This document shows, piece after piece, positions 1 to 7,790 of a stretch of 7,790 bases of DNA. Both the position numbers and the translations under genes were made by a program. The notes below the pieces were generated by a model, which made no database searches, was not told the origin of the DNA, and worked only from the letters and a program-made list of their open reading frames with translations. The DNA is from Aquificota bacterium. GTDB lineage: Bacteria > Thermosulfidibacterota > Thermosulfidibacteria > Thermosulfidibacterales > B14-G1. Within the stretch, counting starts at the first letter, position 1, and each line of letters begins with the position of its first letter. The stretch spans positions 1 to 7,790 of the forward strand of contig QMPS01000029.1 of the NCBI GenBank assembly GCA_003648675.1. Reading direction: 5' to 3'.

Positions 1-102
1 CTTGTCTGCCAAACTTTTGAGGATGTAGCCCCTCTCTTTGAGAGCCACGGCCAGGGCAGTACCAACCCGCCCTAAACCCACGATAGAGACAGCCTCCCTC
101 AC
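1..102 (-). CDS. Rossmann-fold NAD(P)-binding protein, DUF2520-like, N-terminal fragment
   Basis: Only the first 34 codons are in the window; the gene runs off the left edge. The translation begins [20 protein letters not shown]. The beta strand followed by GLGRVG (residues 9-14) is a glycine-rich dinucleotide-binding loop. The wording 'GRVGTALA' is typical of the Rossmann-like plus DUF2520 family, which is related to F420-dependent NADP reductases and pyrroline-5-carboxylate reductase; no reaction is firmly assigned to that family. The start is a GTG at 102-100 that overlaps the TGA stop of the preceding gene (GTGA). A GAGGGG stretch about six bases upstream serves as ribosome binding site, so translation is probably coupled to the upstream gene. 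With so little sequence, another Rossmann dehydrogenase remains possible. Confidence 0.7.
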   Translation of the reverse strand, partial: MREAVSIVGLGRVGTALAVALKERGYILKSLADK

Positions 103-539
103 TGATTCCCCTCTATCAGCCAGATCTTGAGGGGTATAACGTCCCTGAGCCGTCCATCATAGCTCCTACAAGGAATTGCCACCAAACACTGAGCTGCAAC
201 TCCCGGGTTGCTCACCACCACCTTGATGTAACCCTTGCGTTTGATGAAGAGCCTCCAGCCCTCTTCACCGCGACAAAAGTTGGGCTGGGGCTCCAAACTG
301 ATGGTAGCCCCTTTGCACTCCAAAAGAGGAGGAATGTCGAAGATGGCCGCATTGAGCCTCCGGTGGTTCCAAACCAGTACCCAGTGTACGCTCTCTCCCG
401 GGGGAGCCACTATCCTATCTTTCCTCACCTCCACATAGTCATAAAAATCTCTGCCCCTCAGAACCTTCAAGGCATGTACCGGTATGGCGAAAGAGAAGAC
501 CAAGAGGATGACCAGCACAGTCACCCATCTTCTATTCAT
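99..539 (-). CDS. Small exported protein of unknown function, four cysteines
   Basis: This encodes 146 residues. The N-terminus is a clear Sec signal peptide: positive MNRR, a hydrophobic core at about residues 5-18, then a VHA-LK signal peptidase I site after residue 23. The mature part (about 123 residues) looks beta-rich, with alternating hydrophobic stretches such as HWVLVW (52-57), YIKVVVS (104-110) and PLKIWLI (136-142). It has four cysteines, C75, C89, C118 and C124, which could form two disulfides outside the cytoplasm. I do not recognise the family. The open frame extends to 596, but I chose the ATG at 539 because GGAGGT (547-552) lies eight bases upstream and the signal peptide begins exactly there. 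The stop overlaps the GTG of the DUF2520-like gene, so the two are probably cotranscribed. A periplasmic or surface role is inferred from the signal peptide only. Confidence 0.8.
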   Translation of the reverse strand: MNRRWVTVLVILLVFSFAIPVHALKVLRGRDFYDYVEVRKDRIVAPPGESVHWVLVWNHRRLNAAIFDIPPLLECKGATISLEPQPNFCRGEEGWRLFIKRKGYIKVVVSNPGVAAQCLVAIPCRSYDGRLRDVIPLKIWLIEGNQ

Positions 540-567
540 CACTAATACCTCCAGGCGTTTTTGAACG

Positions 568-596
568 AGGATATACCCTGAGGCTCCCGGGGGCAA
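568..596 (-). promoter_or_regulatory. Possible leftward promoter for the exported-protein gene
   Basis: On the minus strand, TTGCCC (596-591) and TATCCT (573-568) are 17 bases apart, each matching the sigma-70 consensus at four of six positions. A start near 561 would give a leader of about 22 bases containing the GGAGGT ribosome binding site. The match is modest and could be chance, but the position between divergent genes is right. Confidence 0.3.
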
Positions 597-617
597 GAAT
601 GGGGAAAGCCTCTTCAG

Positions 618-644
618 TTGACATCGCTTGGAGGCGGTTATATT
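618..644 (+). promoter_or_regulatory. Probable sigma-70 promoter of the ribBA operon
   Basis: A perfect TTGACA (618-623) is followed after 15 bases by TATATT (639-644), which matches the -10 consensus at five of six positions. The spacing is slightly short of the usual 16-18. Transcription would begin near 651, about 23 bases before the chosen ribBA start at 674. That leader is too short for an FMN riboswitch or an attenuator. Nothing else resembling a promoter is evident ahead of the downstream genes, so this probably drives the whole ribBA-ribH-nusB-der-mltG run. Confidence 0.55.
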
Positions 645-661
645 TAACTCCCATCAAAAAC

Positions 662-666
662 AGGAG
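662..666 (+). promoter_or_regulatory. Ribosome binding site that fixes the ribBA start at 674
   Basis: AGGAG lies seven bases before the ATG at 674. The alternative in-frame ATG at 599 has no comparable site at proper spacing, and starting there would place the promoter-like TTGACA/TATATT inside the coding sequence. It would also add 25 residues with no counterpart in the family. Confidence 0.7.
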
Positions 667-673
667 CAAAGAG

Positions 674-1888
674 ATGGGAGACTACCGCTTCAACACCATA
701 GATGAGGCCATTGAAGACATCAGAGCCGGAAAGATGGTCATAATGGTGGACGACGAGGATCGGGAAAACGAAGGGGACCTGGTCCTAGCCGCAGAAAAAG
801 TGACCCCCGAAGCCATAAACTTCATGGCCAAATATGGGCGGGGCCTTATCTGCCTTGCCCTCACCCCAGAAAGGGTGGAACAACTCCAGCTGCCCCTCAT
901 GGCACCCATGGACAATGGAACCCCCTACGGTACGGCCTTCACCGTCTCTGTAGACGCCCGTCACGGCGTGACCACGGGCATATCCGCCGCCGATCGGGCA
1001 CACACTATAAGAGTAGCCATAGACCCCGAGAGCAAACCGGAAGACCTGGTGAGACCCGGCCACGTCTTCCCCTTAAGAGCAAGGAAAGGCGGGGTCTTAA
1101 GGAGGGCAGGCCATACCGAAGGCTCAGTGGATCTGGCAAGACTGGCAGGCCTCTACCCCGCAGGGGTAATCTGCGAAATCATGAACGACGACGGCACCAT
1201 GGCTCGGGTACCTCAGCTCATGGAATTCGCCAGGAAACACGGACTAAAAATTATCACTATAGCTGACCTTATTCACTACAGACTCCAGAAAGAGTTCTTG
1301 GTCTACAGGGTATCCGAAGCTGACCTACCCACAGACTTCGGAGACTTTAAGATCATCGCGTATGACAACCACATAGACAACTTCACTCACGTGGCCCTGG
1401 TCATGGGCGATGTGAGCACTGACGATCCTGTTCTGGTAAGAATGCATTCCCAGTGCCTCACTGGTGACGTCTTCCATTCCAAGAGATGTGACTGTGGTGC
1501 TCAACTCCACAAGGCCATGGAAATGATTGCTCAGGAAGGCCGAGGTATCGTAGTTTACCTCTCCCAGGAAGGCAGAGGCATAGGCCTGGGGAATAAAATC
1601 AAGGCCTACCACCTCCAGGATGAGGGCCTGGACACGGTGGAAGCCAACGAAAGGTTGGGCTTTCCTCCAGATCTCAGGGACTACGGTCTAGGAGCTCAGA
1701 TTCTGGTAGACCTGGGCGTAAAAAAGATTCGTCTTTTAACCAACAACCCTAGAAAGATTGTGGGGCTCAAAGGATACGGACTGGAAGTGGTGGAGAGGGT
1801 TCCCATAGAGATTCCGCCCTGCGAGTTCAACCGGGACTACCTAGCCGCCAAAAAACAGAAAATGGGCCACTATCTCTGCCACATATAG
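674..1888 (+). CDS. ribBA: Bifunctional 3,4-dihydroxy-2-butanone-4-phosphate synthase / GTP cyclohydrolase II
   Basis: A cytoplasmic enzyme of 404 residues that supplies both precursors of riboflavin. The N-terminal RibB domain (about 1-205) turns ribulose 5-phosphate into dihydroxybutanone phosphate plus formate. The C-terminal RibA domain (about 210-404) opens GTP to the diaminopyrimidine precursor. RibB motifs are intact: [11 protein letters not shown] (26-36, with metal-binding acidic residues), [19 protein letters not shown] and RAGHTEG (144-150). RibA has the zinc ligands C261, C272 and C274 in HSQCLTGD...RCDCG, then [11 protein letters not shown] and [12 protein letters not shown]. The tail [16 protein letters not shown] is typical of fused RibBA proteins. 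An in-frame ATG at 599 exists, but the ribosome binding site, the promoter position and family length favour 674. ribH follows after 19 bases. Both domains look catalytically competent. Confidence 0.96.
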   Translation: MGDYRFNTIDEAIEDIRAGKMVIMVDDEDRENEGDLVLAAEKVTPEAINFMAKYGRGLICLALTPERVEQLQLPLMAPMDNGTPYGTAFTVSVDARHGVTTGISAADRAHTIRVAIDPESKPEDLVRPGHVFPLRARKGGVLRRAGHTEGSVDLARLAGLYPAGVICEIMNDDGTMARVPQLMEFARKHGLKIITIADLIHYRLQKEFLVYRVSEADLPTDFGDFKIIAYDNHIDNFTHVALVMGDVSTDDPVLVRMHSQCLTGDVFHSKRCDCGAQLHKAMEMIAQEGRGIVVYLSQEGRGIGLGNKIKAYHLQDEGLDTVEANERLGFPPDLRDYGLGAQILVDLGVKKIRLLTNNPRKIVGLKGYGLEVVERVPIEIPPCEFNRDYLAAKKQKMGHYLCHI

Positions 1889-1907
1889 GCCCTTTAGGAG
1901 TGGAACC

Positions 1908-2375
1908 ATGCAGACATGGGAAGGAGAACTGAGAGGAGAAGGGCTAAAATTTGCCCTAGTAGTGAGCAGGTTCAACGACTTCATCACCACCAAACTGGTG
2001 GAGGGCGCTCTGGACCAGCTATTGCGCCATGGAGTGGACCAAGAGAATATCACTCTGGTGAAAGTGCCCGGGGCCTTTGAGGTTCCACTAGTGGCCAAGA
2101 AACTGGCTTCCAGCGGGAAGTTCCATGGGGTCATCTGCCTCTCCGCCGTGATTCGCGGAGCCACCCCCCACTTTGAATACGTCAGCTCTGAGGTGACCAA
2201 GGGCATAGCCCAGGTGAGCCTGGAAACAGGGGTCCCCGTGATCTATGGCGTCATCACCGCCGACACCATAGAACAAGCTGTAGAGAGGGCAGGAACCAAG
2301 ATGGGCAACAAGGGAGGCGACGCTGCCCTGGCAGCCTTGGAGATGGCCAACCTCCTCGAGAAGCTTCCCTCATGA
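1908..2375 (+). CDS. ribH: 6,7-dimethyl-8-ribityllumazine synthase
   Basis: This enzyme condenses dihydroxybutanone phosphate, made by the RibB domain of the preceding gene, with 5-amino-6-ribitylaminouracil to give lumazine, the substrate of riboflavin synthase. The protein has 155 residues, the usual length. All hallmark motifs are present: SRFN (20-23), GAFEVP (55-60), [13 protein letters not shown] with the catalytic H88, KGI (98-100), and [11 protein letters not shown] (126-136) with the conserved R127. The family usually forms 60-subunit shells or pentamers; the sequence does not decide which. TAGGAG (1895-1900) lies seven bases before the ATG. The stop is separated from the nusB start by a single base, so translation is probably coupled. 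Confidence 0.97.
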   Translation: MQTWEGELRGEGLKFALVVSRFNDFITTKLVEGALDQLLRHGVDQENITLVKVPGAFEVPLVAKKLASSGKFHGVICLSAVIRGATPHFEYVSSEVTKGIAQVSLETGVPVIYGVITADTIEQAVERAGTKMGNKGGDAALAALEMANLLEKLPS

Positions 2376-2376
2376 G

Positions 2377-2805
2377 ATGAAGCCCAACAGCAGGAGTAAA
2401 GCCAGGGAACTGGCCTTGGCCCTTCTATTTCAGGACCACTTCCAGGAAGAACCTCCTCTGGAGGAGACCTTTGAACTTCTCCAAGAGGAAGCTGTTTCCC
2501 CATCCCTGAAAGAGAAAGCCTTGGAACTTCGTAAAAAGGTGAAAGAGAGAGAAAGAGATCTGGAAGAAATCATAGAAGAGTACAGCAAGTGGCGGAAAGA
2601 GAGGATAGACTTAGTGGATAGAGCCATACTGAAACTAGCCCTCTATGAGATGCTCTACGATCCCACGATACCTCCAGCTGTGGCCATAGACGAAGCGATA
2701 GAACTGGCCAAGAAATACTCCTCGAGCAAAGCTTACAAGTTCATCAACGGCCTACTAGACAGAGTAAAGAAGGAAAGACTGGAGAAAAGCCATGGCACCA
2801 CCTAA
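2377..2805 (+). CDS. nusB: Transcription antitermination factor NusB
   Basis: NusB is a small all-helical RNA-binding protein. With NusE (ribosomal protein S10) it binds boxA in rRNA leaders and prevents premature termination. The 142-residue length is typical. Family features include SKARELALALLFQ near the N-terminus, the central RKERIDLVDRAILKLALYEML (roughly 73-92), IPPAVAIDEAIELAKKYS, and the closing KFINGLLDRV. The middle is highly charged (KKVKERERDLEEIIEEY). The start lies one base after the ribH stop, with no strong ribosome binding site of its own, suggesting reinitiation from ribH. Its last 14 bases overlap der. ribH-nusB adjacency is common in bacteria. Confidence 0.94.
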   Translation: MKPNSRSKARELALALLFQDHFQEEPPLEETFELLQEEAVSPSLKEKALELRKKVKERERDLEEIIEEYSKWRKERIDLVDRAILKLALYEMLYDPTIPPAVAIDEAIELAKKYSSSKAYKFINGLLDRVKKERLEKSHGTT

Positions 2806-4096
2806 AATCGCCATAGTGGGCCGGCCCAATGTAGGTAAGTCCAGCCTATTCAACCTCCTAGCCAGAAAGAGAAAGGCTGTGATCGCCCCCACACCGGGGG
2901 TGACCATAGACCGAATGGAGGAAGAGATCACCTGGGAGGGGAAAAAAGCTATCATCATTGACACAGGGGGAATGGGCTTGGAAGACTCCCACTTAGGAGA
3001 AGAGATCCAGCGCCAAGCCCAAAGGGCCATGGAGGAGGCCGACATCTGCATCTTTATGGTGGACGTGAGGGACGGGCTCCACCCCTTAGACAAGGAGATC
3101 CACACCCTCCTCAAAAAGAGTGGAAAACCCTACCTGGTAGCCGTCAACAAGGTGGAGAGTGGCCGGTGGGAGGAAGAGGCCACTGCCTTTTACGAGTTGG
3201 GAGAAGAAAATCTCTACCTCATCTCTGTCCTCCAAAGAAAGGGGATTCATGATCTCATGGAAAGCCTCTTTTCTCAGCTGGAAATCCAAGAAGAAGCCAT
3301 CCCCCAGGACGAAGAGACCATTCCCTTGGCCATAGTTGGCAGGCCCAATGTAGGCAAGTCCAGCCTCCTCAACCGCTTACTGGGAGAAGAGAGGGTGGTG
3401 GTGAGTGAAACCCCAGGGACCACCCGAGATGCCATAGAGGTAACCTTGACCTATAAAGGCAAGAATTTCGTTCTCATAGATACGGCCGGGCTCAGGAGAA
3501 AGGCCCGGGTGGATTCTCCTTTGGAGGCCTACTCCATCACTAGAACTGTAAGGAGCATTAAGAAGGCCCATATATGCCTCCTACTTGTAGACGCCCAAGA
3601 GGGACCCACCACCCAGGATCAAAAGATCGCCGGGCTTATTGAAAGGGAGAAAAGGGTCTGCCTCATAGCTGTCAGTAAGGCCGACCTTCTTACTCCACAA
3701 AACCAAAAGAGGCTAGAGGCCCTCCTCAGGGTAAAGTTCCATTTCTTGCCCCCCTTCAACCCCATCTACACCTCGGCAGTGACAGGGAAGGGCATCACCC
3801 AACTTCTAGAGGAGGCTGCCTCACTGAATCGCAGGTTCACGGCCCAGATCCCCACCAGTATCCTCAACAAAACCCTCGAAAAGGTCACAGCTCGGTACGC
3901 TCCCACCCTGGAGGGCAAACGGCTCAAAATCTACTACGGCACCCAAGCATCCACGGCTCCTCCCCACTTCCTCCTCTTCACCAACATGCCTCAAAGGGTG
4001 CCTCCCACCTACAAGCGCTATCTGGAAAAGGCTCTGGCAGAAGACCTGGGCCTAGAAGGAGTACCCATAAGACTCACCTTCAAACCCAGGAGATAA
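2792..4096 (+). CDS. der: Ribosome biogenesis double GTPase Der (EngA)
   Basis: Der is an essential GTPase that acts late in 50S ribosomal subunit assembly. The 434-residue protein has the expected two G domains followed by a KH-like domain. Domain 1: G1 GRPNVGKS (10-17), TPGVTID, G3 DTGG (57-60). Domain 2: G1 GRPNVGKS (183-190), TPGTTRD, G3 DTAGL (230-234), G5 TSAVTGKG (327-334). The KH-like end carries GKRLKIYYGTQ and ends VPIRLTFKPRR. Oddities: the domain 1 G4 motif reads NKVE (119-122) rather than NKxD, and its G5 reads SVLQRKG (145-151) rather than the usual SAxHGxG. The domain 2 G4 reads SKAD (295-298). The ATG lies inside the end of nusB, with GGAG upstream. mltG follows after three bases. 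Confidence 0.96.
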   Translation: MAPPKIAIVGRPNVGKSSLFNLLARKRKAVIAPTPGVTIDRMEEEITWEGKKAIIIDTGGMGLEDSHLGEEIQRQAQRAMEEADICIFMVDVRDGLHPLDKEIHTLLKKSGKPYLVAVNKVESGRWEEEATAFYELGEENLYLISVLQRKGIHDLMESLFSQLEIQEEAIPQDEETIPLAIVGRPNVGKSSLLNRLLGEERVVVSETPGTTRDAIEVTLTYKGKNFVLIDTAGLRRKARVDSPLEAYSITRTVRSIKKAHICLLLVDAQEGPTTQDQKIAGLIEREKRVCLIAVSKADLLTPQNQKRLEALLRVKFHFLPPFNPIYTSAVTGKGITQLLEEAASLNRRFTAQIPTSILNKTLEKVTARYAPTLEGKRLKIYYGTQASTAPPHFLLFTNMPQRVPPTYKRYLEKALAEDLGLEGVPIRLTFKPRR

Positions 4097-4099
4097 CCC

Positions 4100-5149
4100 A
4101 TGATTTCTCAGGAAGAAAAACCCTACATAATAGGTCTAGTTACAGGGGTATCCATTGCCGCCTTGGCTTTCTACATACTGCTAGGTTGCTTCTACTTCAT
4201 AAACATGCCCTTGGGCAGGGGAAATGCCTCGGCTCTGGTGGTTCTGGAAAGGGGAGAACCTTTAAAAAGCTTCCTCAATAAGTTAGACAAAAAGGGTATC
4301 AGGGTAAATCCTTTCGTCTTCCGCCTATATTTGAAGCTCACTGGCCACTCCAGGGACCTTAAAGCGGGAGAGTACATGATCTCCACGGGTCACTCCATCA
4401 GAACCCTGGCGGACACCCTGATAAAAGGCAAAATTTACCTCCGCAGAGTTGTTATCTGGGAAGGTCTGGACATGTTCGACATCGCCCATCTCATGGTACG
4501 GGAAGGTATCCTCTCCCAGGAGGAAGATTTCCTCAACGCCACCACCAACCCCTCCCTTCTCAAGAAAATGAAGGTGCCCGGAGAAACCGCTGAAGGTTTC
4601 CTCTTCCCGGAAACCTACCGGTTCCCCAGGAATTCTCCTCCCCAGCGGGTGGTGGAAAAGATGATCTACACCTTCTGGAATAGAATCACCCCTACCATAA
4701 AGGAAAAATGCCACGAGATTGGTCTCACCCTCTACGAAGCTGTCACCCTGGCCTCTATCATCCAGAAAGAAACATTTGTGAAGAGCGAAATGCCCCTGGT
4801 CTCCGCCGTCTACCACAACAGACTCAAAAGGGGGATGAAACTCCAAGCAGATCCCACAGTGATCTACGCCATCAAACTGAAATACGGCCAAGAAAAACTC
4901 CAGCTAAGCAAGAGGGACCTTGCCATTGACTCTCCCTACAACACCTACCGACATAAAGGGCTACCGCCCGGGCCCATTTGCAATCCAGGGTTGGCCGCTT
5001 TAAAGGCTGCTGTAAACCCAGCACCTGTGGACTACCTCTACTTTGTCTCCAAGGGAGACGGTACCCACTACTTCTCCAGAACACTGGCAGAACACAACCG
5101 GGCCGTCTGGAAATATATAAGAATGCCCCGGACAGACAGCCTTCCGTAA
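4100..5149 (+). CDS. mltG: Endolytic murein transglycosylase MltG (YceG-like)
   Basis: MltG is a membrane-anchored lytic transglycosylase that cuts nascent glycan strands and so acts as a terminator of peptidoglycan polymerisation. The protein has 349 residues, close to the E. coli enzyme. A single N-terminal membrane segment (about 9-34) would place the rest outside the membrane. A LysM-like region follows (about 45-110). The YceG catalytic domain has EGFLFPETYRF (165-175), LASIIQKET with the conserved E224, NRLKRGMKLQADPTVIY (240-256), DSPYNTY (277-283) and GLPPGPICNPG (287-297). The first acidic residue of the common VEKET wording is Q222 here, while E224 of KET is kept. AGGAG (4088-4092) lies seven bases before the ATG. 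This is the last gene of the plus-strand run and converges on atpC. Confidence 0.95.
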   Translation: MISQEEKPYIIGLVTGVSIAALAFYILLGCFYFINMPLGRGNASALVVLERGEPLKSFLNKLDKKGIRVNPFVFRLYLKLTGHSRDLKAGEYMISTGHSIRTLADTLIKGKIYLRRVVIWEGLDMFDIAHLMVREGILSQEEDFLNATTNPSLLKKMKVPGETAEGFLFPETYRFPRNSPPQRVVEKMIYTFWNRITPTIKEKCHEIGLTLYEAVTLASIIQKETFVKSEMPLVSAVYHNRLKRGMKLQADPTVIYAIKLKYGQEKLQLSKRDLAIDSPYNTYRHKGLPPGPICNPGLAALKAAVNPAPVDYLYFVSKGDGTHYFSRTLAEHNRAVWKYIRMPRTDSLP

Positions 5150-5156
5150 GGCCTAC

Positions 5157-5190
5157 CATAAAAAGAAAAGGCCAGCCCGGCGGCTGGCCT
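5157..5190 (-). terminator. Intrinsic terminator of the atp operon
   Basis: A nine-pair perfect stem, AGGCCAGCC (5169-5177) with GGCTGGCCT (5182-5190), closes a four-base CGGC loop. On the minus strand the hairpin is followed by TTTTCTTTTTAT (5168-5157), a good U-tract. It begins about 19 bases after the atpC stop. On the plus strand the bases after the hairpin (CATACTACC) are not T-rich, so it would be a weak terminator for mltG, although the hairpin could also stabilise that transcript's 3' end. Confidence 0.85.
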
Positions 5191-5208
5191 CATACTACCT
5201 CCCTTTTC

Positions 5209-5616
5209 CTAAGCCGATTCCAAGACCTTCAACTGGGCTTTGATCCTCTCCAGTCTCCTGGACAAAGCCTCCCTCTCTTCAGGTGTAATTTCACCATGGA
5301 GGCGCTGGGAGAGTTCCTCGTACTCCCGGCGGACCTCGTCCCTATCTATCTCCCCTGGTCTCTTGGCCATCTCAGTGAGGATCAGCACCTTAGACGGACC
5401 CACCTCGGCGTAGCCCCACCCAATAGCCAAGGCCTCCCTTTTACCTCCAGCCTCATAAACTAACCTTCCCGGCCTAACGGTGGTGAGAAAGGGGGTATGG
5501 CCCGGTAGAACCCCAAACTCTCCCTCCCCACCGGGAACGGTGACCACCGCCACCTCCTGAGAAAGGGCCAGACGTTGGGGAGTCACTATCTCCAGTTTCA
5601 GGGCCTTCTCCGCCAT
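5209..5616 (-). CDS. atpC: F-type ATP synthase epsilon subunit
   Basis: Epsilon belongs to the central rotor stalk of F1, links gamma to the c-ring, and can inhibit ATP hydrolysis through its C-terminal helices. The 135-residue protein shows the N-terminal beta-sandwich (about 1-86) with the family signature LEIVTPQRLALSQEV, PGGEGEFGVLPGHTPFLT and RPGRL. The C-terminal helical pair (about 87-135) is rich in Glu, Arg and Lys and includes RREYEELSQRL and ERIKAQLKVLES. The ATG lies three bases after the atpD stop, with AGGGGG just upstream inside the end of atpD. It is the last gene of the operon and is followed by the terminator hairpin. Confidence 0.96.
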   Translation of the reverse strand: MAEKALKLEIVTPQRLALSQEVAVVTVPGGEGEFGVLPGHTPFLTTVRPGRLVYEAGGKREALAIGWGYAEVGPSKVLILTEMAKRPGEIDRDEVRREYEELSQRLHGEITPEEREALSRRLERIKAQLKVLESA

Positions 5617-5619
5617 GCT

Positions 5620-7790
<2,171 letters not shown>

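Noticed and set aside
580..612. Inverted repeat GAGGCT (580-585) / AGCCTC (607-612) between the two divergent promoters, a possible operator
   Set aside because: The arms are only six bases with a 21-base spacer and no extension. Such a pair is expected by chance in a region of this composition.
540..673. FMN riboswitch in the divergent gap before ribBA
   Set aside because: I looked for the conserved RFN blocks and a multi-stem layout and saw none. The probable promoter sits too close to the gene to leave room for one.
4325..4891. A 188-codon open frame antisense to mltG
   Set aside because: It is a compositional shadow of mltG: its translation is low-complexity (many G, E, F, H), it has no domain, and no ribosome binding site or promoter was evident.

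Overview
This 7.8-kb window is a compact bacterial chromosome segment made of housekeeping genes. Its ATP synthase genes, RibBA and RibH, NusB, the double GTPase Der and the cell-wall enzyme MltG are all typically bacterial. GC content is moderate, intergenic gaps are tiny, arginine is encoded mostly by AGG/AGA (about two thirds of the arginines in der by hand count), and several proteins are rich in Glu and Lys. This suits a thermophilic or moderately thermophilic anaerobe, but that is an inference and I cannot name a phylum.

Left edge (1-539, minus strand): the first 34 codons of a Rossmann-fold dinucleotide-binding protein, probably of the DUF2520 type. It is preceded by, and overlaps, a small gene for an exported protein of unknown function with four cysteines. 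Both read leftward from a divergent promoter region (540-673).

Centre (674-5149, plus strand): a tight five-gene run, ribBA - ribH - nusB - der - mltG, with gaps of 19, 1, -14 and 3 bases. A good sigma-70-like promoter lies at 618-644. The run joins two steps of riboflavin synthesis to rRNA transcription antitermination (NusB), 50S ribosome assembly (Der) and termination of glycan strands (MltG). ribD and riboflavin synthase (ribE) are not here, and the leader has no room for an FMN riboswitch.

Right (5209-7790, minus strand): the 3' end of an F-type ATP synthase operon, atpG (N-terminus outside the window) - atpD - atpC. It converges on mltG. A GC-rich hairpin at 5169-5190 lies in the 59-base junction and has its T-tract on the minus strand, so it terminates the atp operon.

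I found no mobile element, CRISPR array, tRNA, rRNA or obviously new system. The points most worth a second look are the altered guanine-recognition motifs (G4, G5) in Der, unusual residues at normally fixed positions of the ATP synthase beta subunit, and the unknown exported protein.
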